Below are positions 50,925 to 60,337 of a stretch of 64,000 nucleotides of DNA, one piece after another. The stretch lies in NCBI GenBank assembly GCA_001464385.1, contig LNFB01000113.1, positions 1 through 64,000 of the forward strand, written 5' to 3'. The DNA comes from Deltaproteobacteria bacterium Ga0077550. Its GTDB lineage: Bacteria > Myxococcota_A > Polyangia > Nannocystales > Nannocystaceae. The notes beneath the pieces are model-generated. The model saw nothing but the letters and a program-made list of their open reading frames with translations, was not told the origin of the DNA and made no database searches. A program made the translations under genes and the position numbers. Positions within the stretch are counted from its first letter, which is position 1; each line of letters opens with the position of its first letter.

Positions 50925-52928
50925 TCACGGCGAGACGTCGCCGCGAACCGCGGGCGACGGGGGGTCGGGGTCGGCGAAGCACGCCGCGAGCAGGAGCACG
51001 GCCGCGAGCCCCGCGATCGCGGCGTACACCCAGCGCAGGGGATCGCCGCCGCCGGGCGGCAACGACTGCGCGACGAGGGCCAGGCCGAGCGCGGACCACA
51101 GCAGGTGCAGGACGGTGGCGGTGAGGCGGACATGCGCGCGCGGCCAAGCGCCCCGTGCCGCGATCCGACGCAGGGCGCTGCCCAACACCAGAGCGACCCC
51201 CGTGGCTGCGGGGATCAACGCGACACCGCCGGCGGTCTTACGCGAGACCCCGAGGGCGATCGCCAGGAGCACGGTGGCGACCACGAGCCCGCGCGTCGAA
51301 CCGCTGCGAACCCCCGTGGACTCCGCGGCGGCCCCGACCGCGCGGAGCACCATGATGGCGCCGACGAGCATCGGCGCGCCCACGGCGGCCGCGGTGATCG
51401 CCTCGAGCTCGAGGATCGGCACGCCCGACGGCGCCGCGACGGCGTCCGCGAGGGCTGCGATCGCCGACTCGATCGGCGCCTCGGCGTTCCACCACGCGGG
51501 CGACGACCACGCCGCGCCCTCCAACGCGGTCGATCCGAACCACTGCAGCAGCGCCGCGCCGAGCAGGGCCACACCGAGCAGCGCCCACCTGCGGCCCACG
51601 GCCCCGCGGGCGCCGAGCTCCGGGGCCGACCACGCCAGCAGGGCGGCGACCGCCGGCCACACCAGCACGCCCTGCCACGTCGTGGCCGACGCGAACGGGG
51701 ACGCCCACGACGCGGCGCTCGCCCGCGCCGCGAGGGACCCGAGATCGCTCTGCGACCACGCCGCGATCCCGACCAGCACGAGCATCGGCAACGCCAGCGG
51801 TCCCGCGGCGGCCAGCGTGGCGTCGGCGGGCGCGCCTCGGCGCAGCAGCATCGCCGCGCCGACGACGAGCAGCACCAGCGTCGCGACGAGCCAGCGCTCG
51901 CGGCTGCGCCACTGGGCCCCGACGATTCCGTCCTGCCGGGTGATCCCGAGGAGCTTCGCCAGGCTGACGCGCTCGTTCCCCGGCATCTCGGCGTAGCCGG
52001 GCCAGCGCCCCGTCAGCCCCAGCCCTGCGCTGGCCTCCGAGGCGTACTTGGTGGGGCACGCGCGGCTCATCACCGCCTCGGGTCGCGCGCCGCGGGGATC
52101 GTCGCGCCGCCCCGGGCACACGAACTCGACCCGCGAGCGCTGCCCGGTCGTGCCCGAGGACACACGCACGCGGGGCTGATCCTCGGTGACGTAGACGCGA
52201 TCGAGGCGCTCGTTGACCGGCGCAGTCCGGAGGAACTCGACCTTCGCGCCAGCGAAGGCCGCGTAGGCGCGCGCTGGCCCGTCCGCGAAGTGGACCTCGG
52301 CGATCCGGTGCAGGGCCCGCTCGAGCGCCGCCGCGTACTCGGGCGGATCGTAGCCGCGGCCGCCGAGGGGCTCGACGAAGTCGTTGATCGGCAGATCGAA
52401 CGGCCCGTAGCCGTCGATGATCACCGCGGTGGTCTGGAAGGGATGGATGCCGAGGATCGGCCCCGAGATCGTGACGCCGCGGGCGTCGGGGCCGTCGGCC
52501 TCGCAGCGCGCCCCGACGATCGCGAGGCCGATCACCACGAGCGGCAACGACCACGCCGCGGGCCGCCCGAGCCGATCGAGCAGCAGCGTCGCGACGGCGA
52601 CGGCGACCAAGGCCAACACGGCCCCCGGGAACGCGATCGCGATCTGGGCGACGGCCCCCGCGAGCGCGCAGGCGAACACCACTGCCGCGAAGCCGGTGGC
52701 GAGCACGAGGCCGGCGCGCAGGACGGGCCCGCGGGCGGCGACGGCGAGGCGCCAGCCCCCGAGGGGTACGCCCGCCGCGAGGCGACCGCGCGCGACGAGG
52801 GCCGCGACGACCGCCGCGATCGCGGGCAGCAACCACCCCCACGCCATCGGCAGGGCACCGCCGCCCAGCCACGCGATCGCGATCATCGAGCCGAGCAGGC
52901 CCCACGCAGAGGCGGGCGATCGCGTCAT
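50925..52928 (-). CDS. Large polytopic membrane protein, unknown function
   Basis: 667 aa. About five N-terminal transmembrane helices, a soluble domain of roughly 165 residues (ISGPILGIHPFQTTAVIIDGYGPFDLPINDFVEPLGGRGYDPPEYAAALERAL and PGYAEMPGNERVSLAKLLGI), then about ten more helices. IHPFQTTAVIIDGYGP is a distinctive segment but I do not recognise the family. The overall layout recalls O-antigen ligase or glycosyltransferase-type membrane proteins. The 220 bp between it and the gene at 49431 hold no gene. Confidence 0.75.
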   Translation of the reverse strand: MTRSPASAWGLLGSMIAIAWLGGGALPMAWGWLLPAIAAVVAALVARGRLAAGVPLGGWRLAVAARGPVLRAGLVLATGFAAVVFACALAGAVAQIAIAFPGAVLALVAVAVATLLLDRLGRPAAWSLPLVVIGLAIVGARCEADGPDARGVTISGPILGIHPFQTTAVIIDGYGPFDLPINDFVEPLGGRGYDPPEYAAALERALHRIAEVHFADGPARAYAAFAGAKVEFLRTAPVNERLDRVYVTEDQPRVRVSSGTTGQRSRVEFVCPGRRDDPRGARPEAVMSRACPTKYASEASAGLGLTGRWPGYAEMPGNERVSLAKLLGITRQDGIVGAQWRSRERWLVATLVLLVVGAAMLLRRGAPADATLAAAGPLALPMLVLVGIAAWSQSDLGSLAARASAASWASPFASATTWQGVLVWPAVAALLAWSAPELGARGAVGRRWALLGVALLGAALLQWFGSTALEGAAWSSPAWWNAEAPIESAIAALADAVAAPSGVPILELEAITAAAVGAPMLVGAIMVLRAVGAAAESTGVRSGSTRGLVVATVLLAIALGVSRKTAGGVALIPAATGVALVLGSALRRIAARGAWPRAHVRLTATVLHLLWSALGLALVAQSLPPGGGDPLRWVYAAIAGLAAVLLLAACFADPDPPSPAVRGDVSP

Positions 52929-53100
52929 CACGGGCGAGCGCGGTTGTACCACCGGCGCCGACGCGCCGGCGCACCGCGGGGAGCGAACCGGCGGGTCCCC
53001 GCCGCGGCCCGGGATCCCGGCCCGCGTCCCCGCCCGCAGGCGCGCTCCGCAGGAGCCGCGAGACGGACGGCGCCGGCTCCTGCTATGAACCTCGGGACCG

Positions 53101-55494
53101 ATGGCGCCGCCCCCCCGTCCCAGAGCCGGCGTACTGCCCCTGCTGCCCCTGCGCACGCTGACACTGCTGCCGGGGATCGCCCAGCCCGTGGAGCTCGGCC
53201 GCGCCGCGTCGGTCGACGCGGTGCGCCGCGCGCGGGATCGGCCGGCGTCGGATCCGATGCACAACCTCGTCATCGTCGCCACCCAGCGCGACGCGATGAT
53301 CGAGCGCCCGCACCTCGACGATCTCCATCCGATCGGCGTGCTCGCCGAGATCACGCAGGCCCTGCAAGGGATGCCCGGGCGCATGACCGCGGTGGTCCGC
53401 GGCATCGAGCGCGTCCGCCTGCTCGGGGTCGATCAGCAGTCGGGCCGCTGCGACGCCGAGTTCCAGCGCGCCCACGAGTCGATGGGCGATCCGACGCTCG
53501 CGTACGCCTACGCCGGCGCACTGCAGGACCTGATCAAGCAGTACGAGAGCCTGCAGACCTCGAACTCGAAGAACCGCCAGCGCGCGCAGTCCCTCGCGGG
53601 GCTCGCCGCCGAGCGCTCGCCGGCGATGATCGCCGATCTCGCCGCAGCGCACGTCGGGCTCGATCCGACCGAGACGGTCGAGATCCTCCACGAGCTGCAG
53701 ATCACCGAGCGTCTGCGCAAGGTGATCGAGTTCGTCAGCCGCCGCGTGCACTCGACGCAGGTCAAGCGCGACCTCGATCGCCACGTCCGCGAGCACCTCT
53801 CACGCCACGAGCAGGAGGCGCTGCTGCGGCACAAGCTGCGGGCGATCCGCTCCGAGCTCGGCGAGCACGACGACGAGGATCGTTGGATCGACGAGCTCGA
53901 GCTCAAGGTCGAGGACGCCGAGCTCCCGACCGAGGCGCGCGCCCTCGCCGATCGCGAGATCTCGCGCCTGCGGCGGATGAACCCGCAGAGTGGCGAGGCG
54001 ACCATCAGCCGCACATGGCTCGAGCTCGTCACCGATCTGCCGTGGGGACCGAGCCGCACGACGATCGACTCCCTGGACATCGCCGCGGCGCGCGACCTCC
54101 TCGAGCGCGAGCACTACGGGCTCGAGAAGGTGAAGAAGCGGCTGGTCGAGTACCTCGGCGTCCGCAAGCTCGCGCCGGGCAAGCGCGGGCCGATCCTCTG
54201 CTTGGTCGGGCCGCCGGGCGTGGGCAAGACGTCCCTGGGCCGCAGCATCGCGGCGGCGCTCGGGCGCAAGTTCGTCCGCGCGTCGCTCGGCGGCGTGCGC
54301 GACGACGCCGAGATCCGCGGCCACCGGCGGACCTACGTGGGCGCCCTGCCCGGCCGCATCATCCAGTCGATGCGCAAGGCCGGGACCTGCAACCCGGTCT
54401 TCCTCCTCGACGAGATCGACAAGCTCGCCGCCCCCGACCTGCGCGGCGACCCGGCCGGCGCCCTGCTCGAGGCCCTCGACCCCGAGCAGAACGAGGCGTT
54501 CGAGGATCACTACCTCGGCACGGGCTACGACCTCTCGAAGGTCATCTTCGTGTGCACGGCCAACGACCTCGGGCCGATCCCCGGGGTGCTGCGCGACCGG
54601 CTCGAGATCATCGAGCTCACGGGCTACACGATCGAAGAGAAGGTCGCGATCGCCCGCGACTACCTCCTGCCGCGGGCGATGGGCGAGCACGGGCTGGCCG
54701 CCGACGCGGTCACGATCGCGAACGACGTGCTCGAGGCGCTCGTCGTCCAGTACACGCGCGAGTCGGGGGTGCGAAACCTGCAGCGTGAGCTCGAGGCGCT
54801 GCTGCGCGATACCGCGATGGCGTTGGCCGAGGGCAGCCTGCCCAAGGCGACGCTCGGGCTCGAGGATCTCGCGCGCGTGCTCGGGCCGGCGCGCTACCAC
54901 GACGAGCTCGTCGACAAGGCCCCCGCGATCGGGGTCGTCTGCGGCCTCGGGTGGACGCCGGTCGGCGGGCGGCTGCTGTTCGTCGAGGCGGCGACGACCC
55001 TCGGTGACGGCAACGTGCGGCTCACCGGTCGGCTCGGCGACGTCATGCGCGAGTCGGCCGAGACGGCGCTGTCGCTCGTCCGCAGCCGCGCAAGCCGCTA
55101 CGGGATCGATCCGCTGTTCATGCGCACCTGCGACGTGCACGTCCACGTGCCCGACGGTGCCGTGCCCAAGGACGGACCGAGCGCAGGGATCACCGTCACG
55201 ACCGCGATCGTCTCGACCCTGACGCGGCGACCGGTCCGCACCGACATCGCGATGACCGGCGAGGTGACGCTGCGCGGCCACGTGCTGCCGATCGGGGGCG
55301 TGCGGGAGAAGGTCCTCGCGGCCCACCGCGCCGGGATCCGCGAAGTGATCCTCCCGTCGCGCAACCGCAAGGACGAGCCCGACATCCCGGCCGTCGTGCG
55401 CGCCGACATGACGCTGCACTTCGTGTCGAACATCGACGAGGTCCTCGCCATCGCCCTGCTCGACGCCGTCCCCGAGCAGGACGTCGCCGAGTAG
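53101..55494 (+). CDS. lon: ATP-dependent protease Lon
   Basis: 797 aa. Lon degrades misfolded and regulatory proteins in the cytoplasm. N-terminal substrate domain ([23 protein letters not shown]), AAA+ domain with Walker [10 protein letters not shown] (residue 370 on) and LLDEIDKL, and a protease domain with catalytic Ser694 in PKDGPSAGI and Lys737 in [14 protein letters not shown]; the 43-residue gap between them matches E. coli Lon. Start ATG 53101, with TATGAA 11 nt upstream (a weaker example of the near-leaderless pattern). Confidence 0.96.
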   Translation: MAPPPRPRAGVLPLLPLRTLTLLPGIAQPVELGRAASVDAVRRARDRPASDPMHNLVIVATQRDAMIERPHLDDLHPIGVLAEITQALQGMPGRMTAVVRGIERVRLLGVDQQSGRCDAEFQRAHESMGDPTLAYAYAGALQDLIKQYESLQTSNSKNRQRAQSLAGLAAERSPAMIADLAAAHVGLDPTETVEILHELQITERLRKVIEFVSRRVHSTQVKRDLDRHVREHLSRHEQEALLRHKLRAIRSELGEHDDEDRWIDELELKVEDAELPTEARALADREISRLRRMNPQSGEATISRTWLELVTDLPWGPSRTTIDSLDIAAARDLLEREHYGLEKVKKRLVEYLGVRKLAPGKRGPILCLVGPPGVGKTSLGRSIAAALGRKFVRASLGGVRDDAEIRGHRRTYVGALPGRIIQSMRKAGTCNPVFLLDEIDKLAAPDLRGDPAGALLEALDPEQNEAFEDHYLGTGYDLSKVIFVCTANDLGPIPGVLRDRLEIIELTGYTIEEKVAIARDYLLPRAMGEHGLAADAVTIANDVLEALVVQYTRESGVRNLQRELEALLRDTAMALAEGSLPKATLGLEDLARVLGPARYHDELVDKAPAIGVVCGLGWTPVGGRLLFVEAATTLGDGNVRLTGRLGDVMRESAETALSLVRSRASRYGIDPLFMRTCDVHVHVPDGAVPKDGPSAGITVTTAIVSTLTRRPVRTDIAMTGEVTLRGHVLPIGGVREKVLAAHRAGIREVILPSRNRKDEPDIPAVVRADMTLHFVSNIDEVLAIALLDAVPEQDVAE

Positions 55495-55515
55495 CGCTTC
55501 GAGCGCCGCCGTTTT
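55494..55515 (+). terminator. Possible short terminator after lon
   Basis: GCGCT-TCG-AGCGC (55494-55506) overlaps the stop codon, followed by CGCC and GTTTTC. Stem of 5 bp and T run of four: weak. Confidence 0.35.
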
Positions 55516-55649
55516 CGTGCATCAGACTACGTCTGCGCGACACTTCGGTCCCCCACTCCATCACAAAACGCACAGCCATCCTTGCAATTCGCGAGGAAGC
55601 CGGCCATGGATCGTGGGGCGCGGATGGACCGCGCCGGAGCGAACGAACC

Positions 55650-56615
55650 ATGAAGACGATGACTTTCTTGAGCTGGGGCCTCGTGGGACTCGCGCTCACG
55701 GCGTGCGCGGGCAAGGACGACGGCGAGCCGACGACCACCGCCAACCAGAGCGGTGACGACGGCAACGACGACAGCGGCAGCGACGGCGGCAGCGACTCGG
55801 CCAACGACTCGGCCAACGACTCGGCCAACGACACCGGCAACGACTCGGCCAACGACACCGGCAACGACTCGGCCAACGACACGTCGGGCGGCGACGACAC
55901 GGGCTCGGCGTTCATCCTCCAGCCCGACGGCGGTGGCGTGGCGTTCGAGTGCGACATCTGGGCCCAGGACTGCGCCGAGGGCGAGAAGTGCATGCCGTGG
56001 TCGAACGACGGCAGCGAGTGGAACGCGACGCGCTGCTCGCCCCTCGACCCGAACCCCGCGCAGCCCGGTGACGAGTGCAGCGTCGAGGGCAGCGGCACGT
56101 CCGGCCTGGACAACTGCGCGCTCGGTTCGATGTGCTGGAACGTCGACCCCGAGACCAACCTCGGCGTGTGCGTGCCGTTCTGCATGGGCAGCGAGGCCAA
56201 CCCGATCTGCGAGGATCCGTCGACGACCTGCACGATCGCCAACGAGGGCGCGCTCATCCTCTGTCTGCCGAACTGCGATCCGCTCCTGCAGGACTGCCAA
56301 GAGGGCGAGGCGTGCTACCCGGTCGGCGACACCTTCGTGTGCGGCCCCGACGTCTCCGGCGAGATGGGCCTGTTCGGTGAGCCCTGCGCGTTCATCAACG
56401 TCTGCGATCCGGGCCTCTTCTGCGCCGGCCCGGACATCGTCCCCGACTGCCAGGGCGCGAGCGGCTGCTGCTCGTCGTTCTGCGACACCTCGGATCCGGA
56501 GGCCTCGGCGAACTGCCCCGGCGCCGCCGGTGGTCAGGAGTGCACGCCATGGTTCGACGAGGGCCAGGCCCCTCCCGGCCTCGAGAACGTCGGCGCGTGC
56601 GCCATCCCGGCGTGA
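55650..56615 (+). CDS. Cys-rich lipoprotein, tandem paralogue 1
   Basis: 321 aa. Lipoprotein signal (SWGLVGLALTAC), a Ser/Asn/Asp/Gly linker with repeats of NDSA and NDTG, and a globular domain of about 235 residues with about 22 Cys. Landmarks shared with the next two genes are DCAEGEKCMPW, PGDECSVEGSG, GLDNCALGSMCWNVDPETN, CPNCDPLLQDC-like segments, GLFCAGPD, CCSSFCD, and NCPGAAGGQEC. The function is unknown; surface exposure and disulphides suggest an adhesin, a protease inhibitor or a shield protein. ATG 55650 lies 155 bp after lon. Confidence 0.82.
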   Translation: MKTMTFLSWGLVGLALTACAGKDDGEPTTTANQSGDDGNDDSGSDGGSDSANDSANDSANDTGNDSANDTGNDSANDTSGGDDTGSAFILQPDGGGVAFECDIWAQDCAEGEKCMPWSNDGSEWNATRCSPLDPNPAQPGDECSVEGSGTSGLDNCALGSMCWNVDPETNLGVCVPFCMGSEANPICEDPSTTCTIANEGALILCLPNCDPLLQDCQEGEACYPVGDTFVCGPDVSGEMGLFGEPCAFINVCDPGLFCAGPDIVPDCQGASGCCSSFCDTSDPEASANCPGAAGGQECTPWFDEGQAPPGLENVGACAIPA

Positions 56616-56642
56616 CGTGAGTCGATCCTGAACGCATCGGAC

Positions 56643-56704
56643 GCGTCGCCTTCTGGCGACGCACCGATCACGAAGCCCGCGTCGCCCGTGCGTCGCGGGC
56701 TTCG
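56643..56704 (+). terminator. Two hairpins after lipoprotein paralogue 1
   Basis: First hairpin: GCGTCGCC (56643-56650), TTCT loop, GGCGACGC (56655-56662). Second: CGAAGCCCGCG (56671-56681) with CGCGGGCTTCG (56694-56704), 11 bp. Together they form a strong stop after paralogue 1. TCGTTGG follows. Confidence 0.65.
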
Positions 56705-56859
56705 TCGTTGGTTTCACGACCGACCAGCGCAGTCGAGGTGCATTCACGTGCGAGACGCAGATGAGAATTGTCGCTGCGATATCAAACCGTGATGCATGCA
56801 AAGCGGTCTCTCGCGGCAGTGGACATTGAAGCGGATGACCCGCGGGAAGACGAGAGACC

Positions 56860-57759
56860 GTGACGACGACCAAGTTGCTCCGGTGGACCCTGACGGGCAG
56901 CGCGCTCGCGGCGTGCGGCACCACGGACGACGCCGGACCTGCAGAAGGTGGGAACCACGACGCAGCCACGGAAGCCGCGAGTGACAGCACCACCGCAAGC
57001 GCAGACGCCAGCCCAGACGACTCGTCCAGCGGCGACGACACGGGCGCCGTGTTCATCGTCCAGCCCGACGGCGGCGGTAGTGGCTTCGACTGCGACCTCT
57101 GGGGTCAAGATTGCGTCGAGGGTGAGAAGTGCATGCCGTGGGCGAACGACGGCGGCGGGGCGTGGAACGCCGCCAGGTGCTCACCCCTCGATCCGAACCC
57201 CGCGCAGCCCGGCGACGAGTGCACGGTGCAAGGCAGTGGAGTCTCGGGCATCGACAACTGCGCGTTGGGGGCGATGTGCTGGAACGTCGATCCCGAGACC
57301 AACATCGGCGTGTGCGCGGCGCTGTGCAAGGGCAGCCAGGCCAACCCGATCTGCGAGGACCCGATGGCGAGCTGCACCATCGCAAACGATGGCGCGCTGA
57401 TCCTCTGCTTGCAGGACTGCAACCCACTCCTCATGGAGTGCCAGAACGGCGAGGCGTGCTACCCCGTCAATGACGGGTTCCAGTGCGCCCCCGACGTCTC
57501 GGGCGACGCGGGCCTCTTCGGTGACCCGTGCGGGTTCATCAACGTCTGCGACCCCGGCCTCTTCTGCGCGGCGCCCGACAGCGTCCCCGACTGCGAAGGC
57601 GCGACTGGTTGTTGTTCGTCGTTCTGCGACATCTGGGAGCCCGACGCGTCGGCGAACTGCCCCGGCGCGGCCGGTGGCCAGGAGTGTGTCCCCGCGTTCG
57701 ACGAGGGTCAGGCCACGCCCGACCTCGAGAACCTCGGTGCCTGCGCGATCCCGGTGTAG
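56860..57759 (+). CDS. Cys-rich lipoprotein, tandem paralogue 2
   Basis: 299 aa, starting GTG 56860. Signal segment KLLRWTLTGSALAAC, acidic Ser/Thr linker shorter than in paralogue 1, then the same Cys domain (DCVEGEKCMPWANDGG, GSGVSGIDNCALGAMCWN, QDCNPLLMEC, GCCSSFCDIW). Compared with its neighbours it lacks the extra repeats in the linker and diverges around LCKGSQAN. A separate promoter is likely because hairpins lie upstream and the sequence before it is locally AT-richer. Confidence 0.8.
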   Translation: MTTTKLLRWTLTGSALAACGTTDDAGPAEGGNHDAATEAASDSTTASADASPDDSSSGDDTGAVFIVQPDGGGSGFDCDLWGQDCVEGEKCMPWANDGGGAWNAARCSPLDPNPAQPGDECTVQGSGVSGIDNCALGAMCWNVDPETNIGVCAALCKGSQANPICEDPMASCTIANDGALILCLQDCNPLLMECQNGEACYPVNDGFQCAPDVSGDAGLFGDPCGFINVCDPGLFCAAPDSVPDCEGATGCCSSFCDIWEPDASANCPGAAGGQECVPAFDEGQATPDLENLGACAIPV

Positions 57760-57790
57760 TCGCGCGCGCACGCCGTCACGGCGAGGGCGA

Positions 57791-57808
57791 CGCCGATCGC
57801 GATCGGCG
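57791..57808. repeat. Perfect 18-bp palindrome after paralogue 2
   Basis: CGCCGATCGCGATCGGCG, 8-bp arms with GC centre, 31 bp after the stop codon. It may act as a terminator hairpin for paralogue 2 or as an operator before paralogue 3. The remaining 57809-58054 is non-coding and locally AT-rich. Confidence 0.5.
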
Positions 57809-58054
57809 ACGGCGCGACGATCGCCGCCCGGTGATTGCGAACGATCTCGATCCGCGGTGCGCGTCCCGACTTCGAGACGAACGTCCGGACACATGCGCTT
57901 CGATTTCGATTTCGTGATTCCGAATGCGAACACGTACGTGCCCACTCACGCCGCCATCACGAACGAGACTCATCAATCCAATTGTCTTCACAACCACGAT
58001 GCGCGAGTGATGGTGTCGCGCGTGGCGAGTGAACCACCGCGGAGTAGGACTTCC

Positions 58055-59023
58055 ATGAAGACGATGAAGATGCGTGGGTGGATCGTGGGCCTCTCGATCG
58101 TGGCCTGCGGAGAGAAGGACGACAGCGGAGCGACGGCGAGCGCCTCCGCGAGTGCATCGGTGTCGGACACCAACGGCGACAGCGGGAGCGCCGAGGGCAA
58201 CGACAGCAGCGGAGCCGACAGCAACTCCGACAACGGCGACGGACCCAACCCGGGGGAGACCGGTGCGGAGACGACCGGCGATGCGACGGCGGACGACACC
58301 GGCCCGTCGACCGTTGGGTTCATCGCGGATCCCGACGGCGGCGGCGCGTCGATCGAATGCGATGTCTGGGCGCAGGACTGCCCCGAGGACGAGAAGTGCA
58401 TGCCGTGGGCGAACGACGGCGGCGGGGCCTGGAACGCCACGAAGTGCGCCCCACTGGATCCGAACCCCTCGCAGCCGGGCGACGCGTGCACGGTCGAGGG
58501 TTCGGGCGTGTCGGGCATCGACAACTGCGATCTCGGCGCGATGTGCTGGGACGTGGATCCCGAGACCAACGCCGGTACGTGCATCCCGTTCTGCATGGGC
58601 AGCGAGGCCAACCCGGTGTGCGAGGATCCGAACACGACCTGCTCGATCGCCAACGAGGGCACGCTGATCCTGTGCTTGCCCAACTGCGATCCGCTCCTGC
58701 AGGACTGCGAGGACGGACAGGCGTGCTACCCGATCGACGACACGTTCGTCTGCGGACCCGACGTCTCCGGCGAGATGGGCGGCTACGGGGACGCGTGCGC
58801 GTTCATCAACGTCTGTGATCCGGGGCTGTGGTGCGGTGGCGCGGACCTGGTGCCGGACTGCGGGAGCGCCGGGTGCTGCACGACGTTCTGCGACATCTCG
58901 GATCCGGAGGCGTCGGCGAACTGCCCGGGCGCGGCCGGCGGGCAGGAGTGCGTCGCGTGGTACGGGGAGGGCATGGCACCTCCCGGGCTGGAGAACGTGG
59001 GGTCCTGCGCGGTGCCGGCTTAG
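58055..59023 (+). CDS. Cys-rich lipoprotein, tandem paralogue 3
   Basis: 322 aa from ATG 58055, where GGAGTAGGAC gives a good ribosome site. Signal segment MRGWIVGLSIVAC, a linker rich in Ser/Ala/Asp/Gly, then the shared domain (DCPEDEKCMPWANDGG, GIDNCDLGAMCWDVDPETN, CPNCDPLLQDCEDG-type region, GCCTTFCDISDPEASANCPGAAGGQEC). The open frame extends upstream to 57470 but overlaps paralogue 2 and is not coding there. Closest to paralogue 1 in its second half. Confidence 0.82.
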   Translation: MKTMKMRGWIVGLSIVACGEKDDSGATASASASASVSDTNGDSGSAEGNDSSGADSNSDNGDGPNPGETGAETTGDATADDTGPSTVGFIADPDGGGASIECDVWAQDCPEDEKCMPWANDGGGAWNATKCAPLDPNPSQPGDACTVEGSGVSGIDNCDLGAMCWDVDPETNAGTCIPFCMGSEANPVCEDPNTTCSIANEGTLILCLPNCDPLLQDCEDGQACYPIDDTFVCGPDVSGEMGGYGDACAFINVCDPGLWCGGADLVPDCGSAGCCTTFCDISDPEASANCPGAAGGQECVAWYGEGMAPPGLENVGSCAVPA

Positions 59024-59040
59024 GCGGGCACGGGCACGGC

Positions 59041-59084
59041 GCGGGTTGAAGGGCGGACGCTTGGCGTCCGCCCTCTCAACCCGC
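59041..59084. terminator. Bidirectional hairpin between convergent lipoprotein genes
   Basis: GCGGGTTGA (59041-59049) pairs with TCAACCCGC (59076-59084), and GGGCGGACGC (59051-59060) with GCGTCCGCCC (59064-59073); the loop is TTG. The 3' arm includes the stop codon of the VWA gene on the other strand. It can end transcription from both sides. Confidence 0.7.
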
Positions 59085-60203
59085 GGGCGGCACGAACTCG
59101 TCGCAGGTCGTGTCGATCACGCTGACGGCGTCCTGGAAGAACGGCTCGTAGTTCTCGGCGCAGATGCTGCCCGCGATGCCGCGGTCGCCCCACGAGTCGA
59201 CGAACTGCCGCAGACGCGGGCTCGGCTCGGCGCCCGACGCCGCATCGGGGTTGAACGGCGGGCAGATGGCGCCGGGCTGATCGCCGTCGCCGAAGAGGCC
59301 GAGCACCACGACCGCCTGTTCGTCGCCACCCTTGGCGGCGATCAACGCGGCGCGCCAGCCCTCGACGGTGCCACCGCTGTCGCCCGGCGCGTCGTCCTCG
59401 TCGGTGATGAACGTGACCACGAGGATCGCGTCGTCGCGGATGAAGCCCTCGTTGCACGCGGCCGCCGGGGTGTTGGGCGTGACGGCGGCGACCATCGCCT
59501 CCATCGGCTTCTCGGGGTCGTCGGTGGAACCGATGCCGACCTTCGCCGCACACTCGAACGTCGCCGCGAGATCGGGCTGGTTCGAGTCCATGTACCGCGC
59601 GCCGGTGGCGAAGTCGCAGTCCTCGTTGCTGGCCTGGCCGCCACGCGGGTACGTCACCCCCGCGCCGAGCACGTCCTCGCACTCCATCGGCTGGGTGACG
59701 CCGCACTCGTAGTCGGGGTTGCCGATGCAGGTGTTGAACGCGACCGGGCACAGGAACTCGCACTGCGAGAACACGTACGCGTCCGAGTCGAGGACCATGA
59801 TGTGGTAGTCCTGGGCCTCGTCGAGCGTCTCCTGGATGGTGGAGATGAACGTCGGGAAGCTGTTGATGAGGTTCGACTGCTCGTCGCCCATCGAGCCCGA
59901 ATTGTCGACGATGAACAGGAAGTCCACCTTGTCGCAGCCGGACATGTCGCCGCCCTCGCCCGCGGACATGTTGCCCGTGCCGGCGCCGACGTCGAGCTTG
60001 GTGCCACCGTCGGCACTGCCGTCGCTGCTGCTGTCGGCGGGGCCGCCCGTGTTCGACGTGACGTCGCCCGCCGACTCGTCGGTCTGCGCCGTCATCGAGG
60101 ACGGCAGCGTCGCCGTCTGACCGTCGTCGTCGCTGCGCAGGTCGGTGCCGCAGGCGAGCGCGGCCACCATCGGGATCATCGAGGCGTAAGCGAGTCTTGC
60201 CAT
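59076..60203 (-). CDS. Von Willebrand factor A domain lipoprotein
   Basis: 375 aa. Signal segment ASMIPMVAALAC, a Ser/Asp/Gly-rich linker, then a VWA domain with the MIDAS motif DNSGS in VDFLFIVDNSGSMGDEQ and a long set of Cys residues (CEFLCPVAFNTC, CEDVLG, CDFATGA) that probably form disulphides. Metal-dependent binding of a partner at the cell surface is likely. Start ATG 60203; TAGCGT lies 11 nt before it. It faces the lipoprotein trio tail-to-tail. Confidence 0.85.
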   Translation of the reverse strand: MARLAYASMIPMVAALACGTDLRSDDDGQTATLPSSMTAQTDESAGDVTSNTGGPADSSSDGSADGGTKLDVGAGTGNMSAGEGGDMSGCDKVDFLFIVDNSGSMGDEQSNLINSFPTFISTIQETLDEAQDYHIMVLDSDAYVFSQCEFLCPVAFNTCIGNPDYECGVTQPMECEDVLGAGVTYPRGGQASNEDCDFATGARYMDSNQPDLAATFECAAKVGIGSTDDPEKPMEAMVAAVTPNTPAAACNEGFIRDDAILVVTFITDEDDAPGDSGGTVEGWRAALIAAKGGDEQAVVVLGLFGDGDQPGAICPPFNPDAASGAEPSPRLRQFVDSWGDRGIAGSICAENYEPFFQDAVSVIDTTCDEFVPPAG

Positions 60204-60214
60204 GACAAGACGAG

Positions 60215-60220
60215 ACGCTA
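60215..60220 (-). promoter_or_regulatory. -10 hexamer 11 nt before the VWA lipoprotein gene
   Basis: On the minus strand TAGCGT ends 11 nt before the ATG at 60203; the gap CTCGTCTTGTC has no ribosome site. Fits the near-leaderless pattern. Confidence 0.5.
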
Positions 60221-60337
60221 ACAGGCGGGCGGGCCGCGACGGAAGGGTCGCGACGACCCCCGCCATGTGCGAAGCGTCCGCTCGCGCCGCGGCGGAAACC
60301 CGGGAACCCCGGGCCGCCTCGGGCGACCCCGCCGCGG

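Noticed and set aside
50787-54788. Open frame of 1333 codons on the + strand across 50925-54788
   Set aside because: Shadow: it covers the membrane gene antisense and lon out of frame, and its composition is Arg/Gly/Ala noise.
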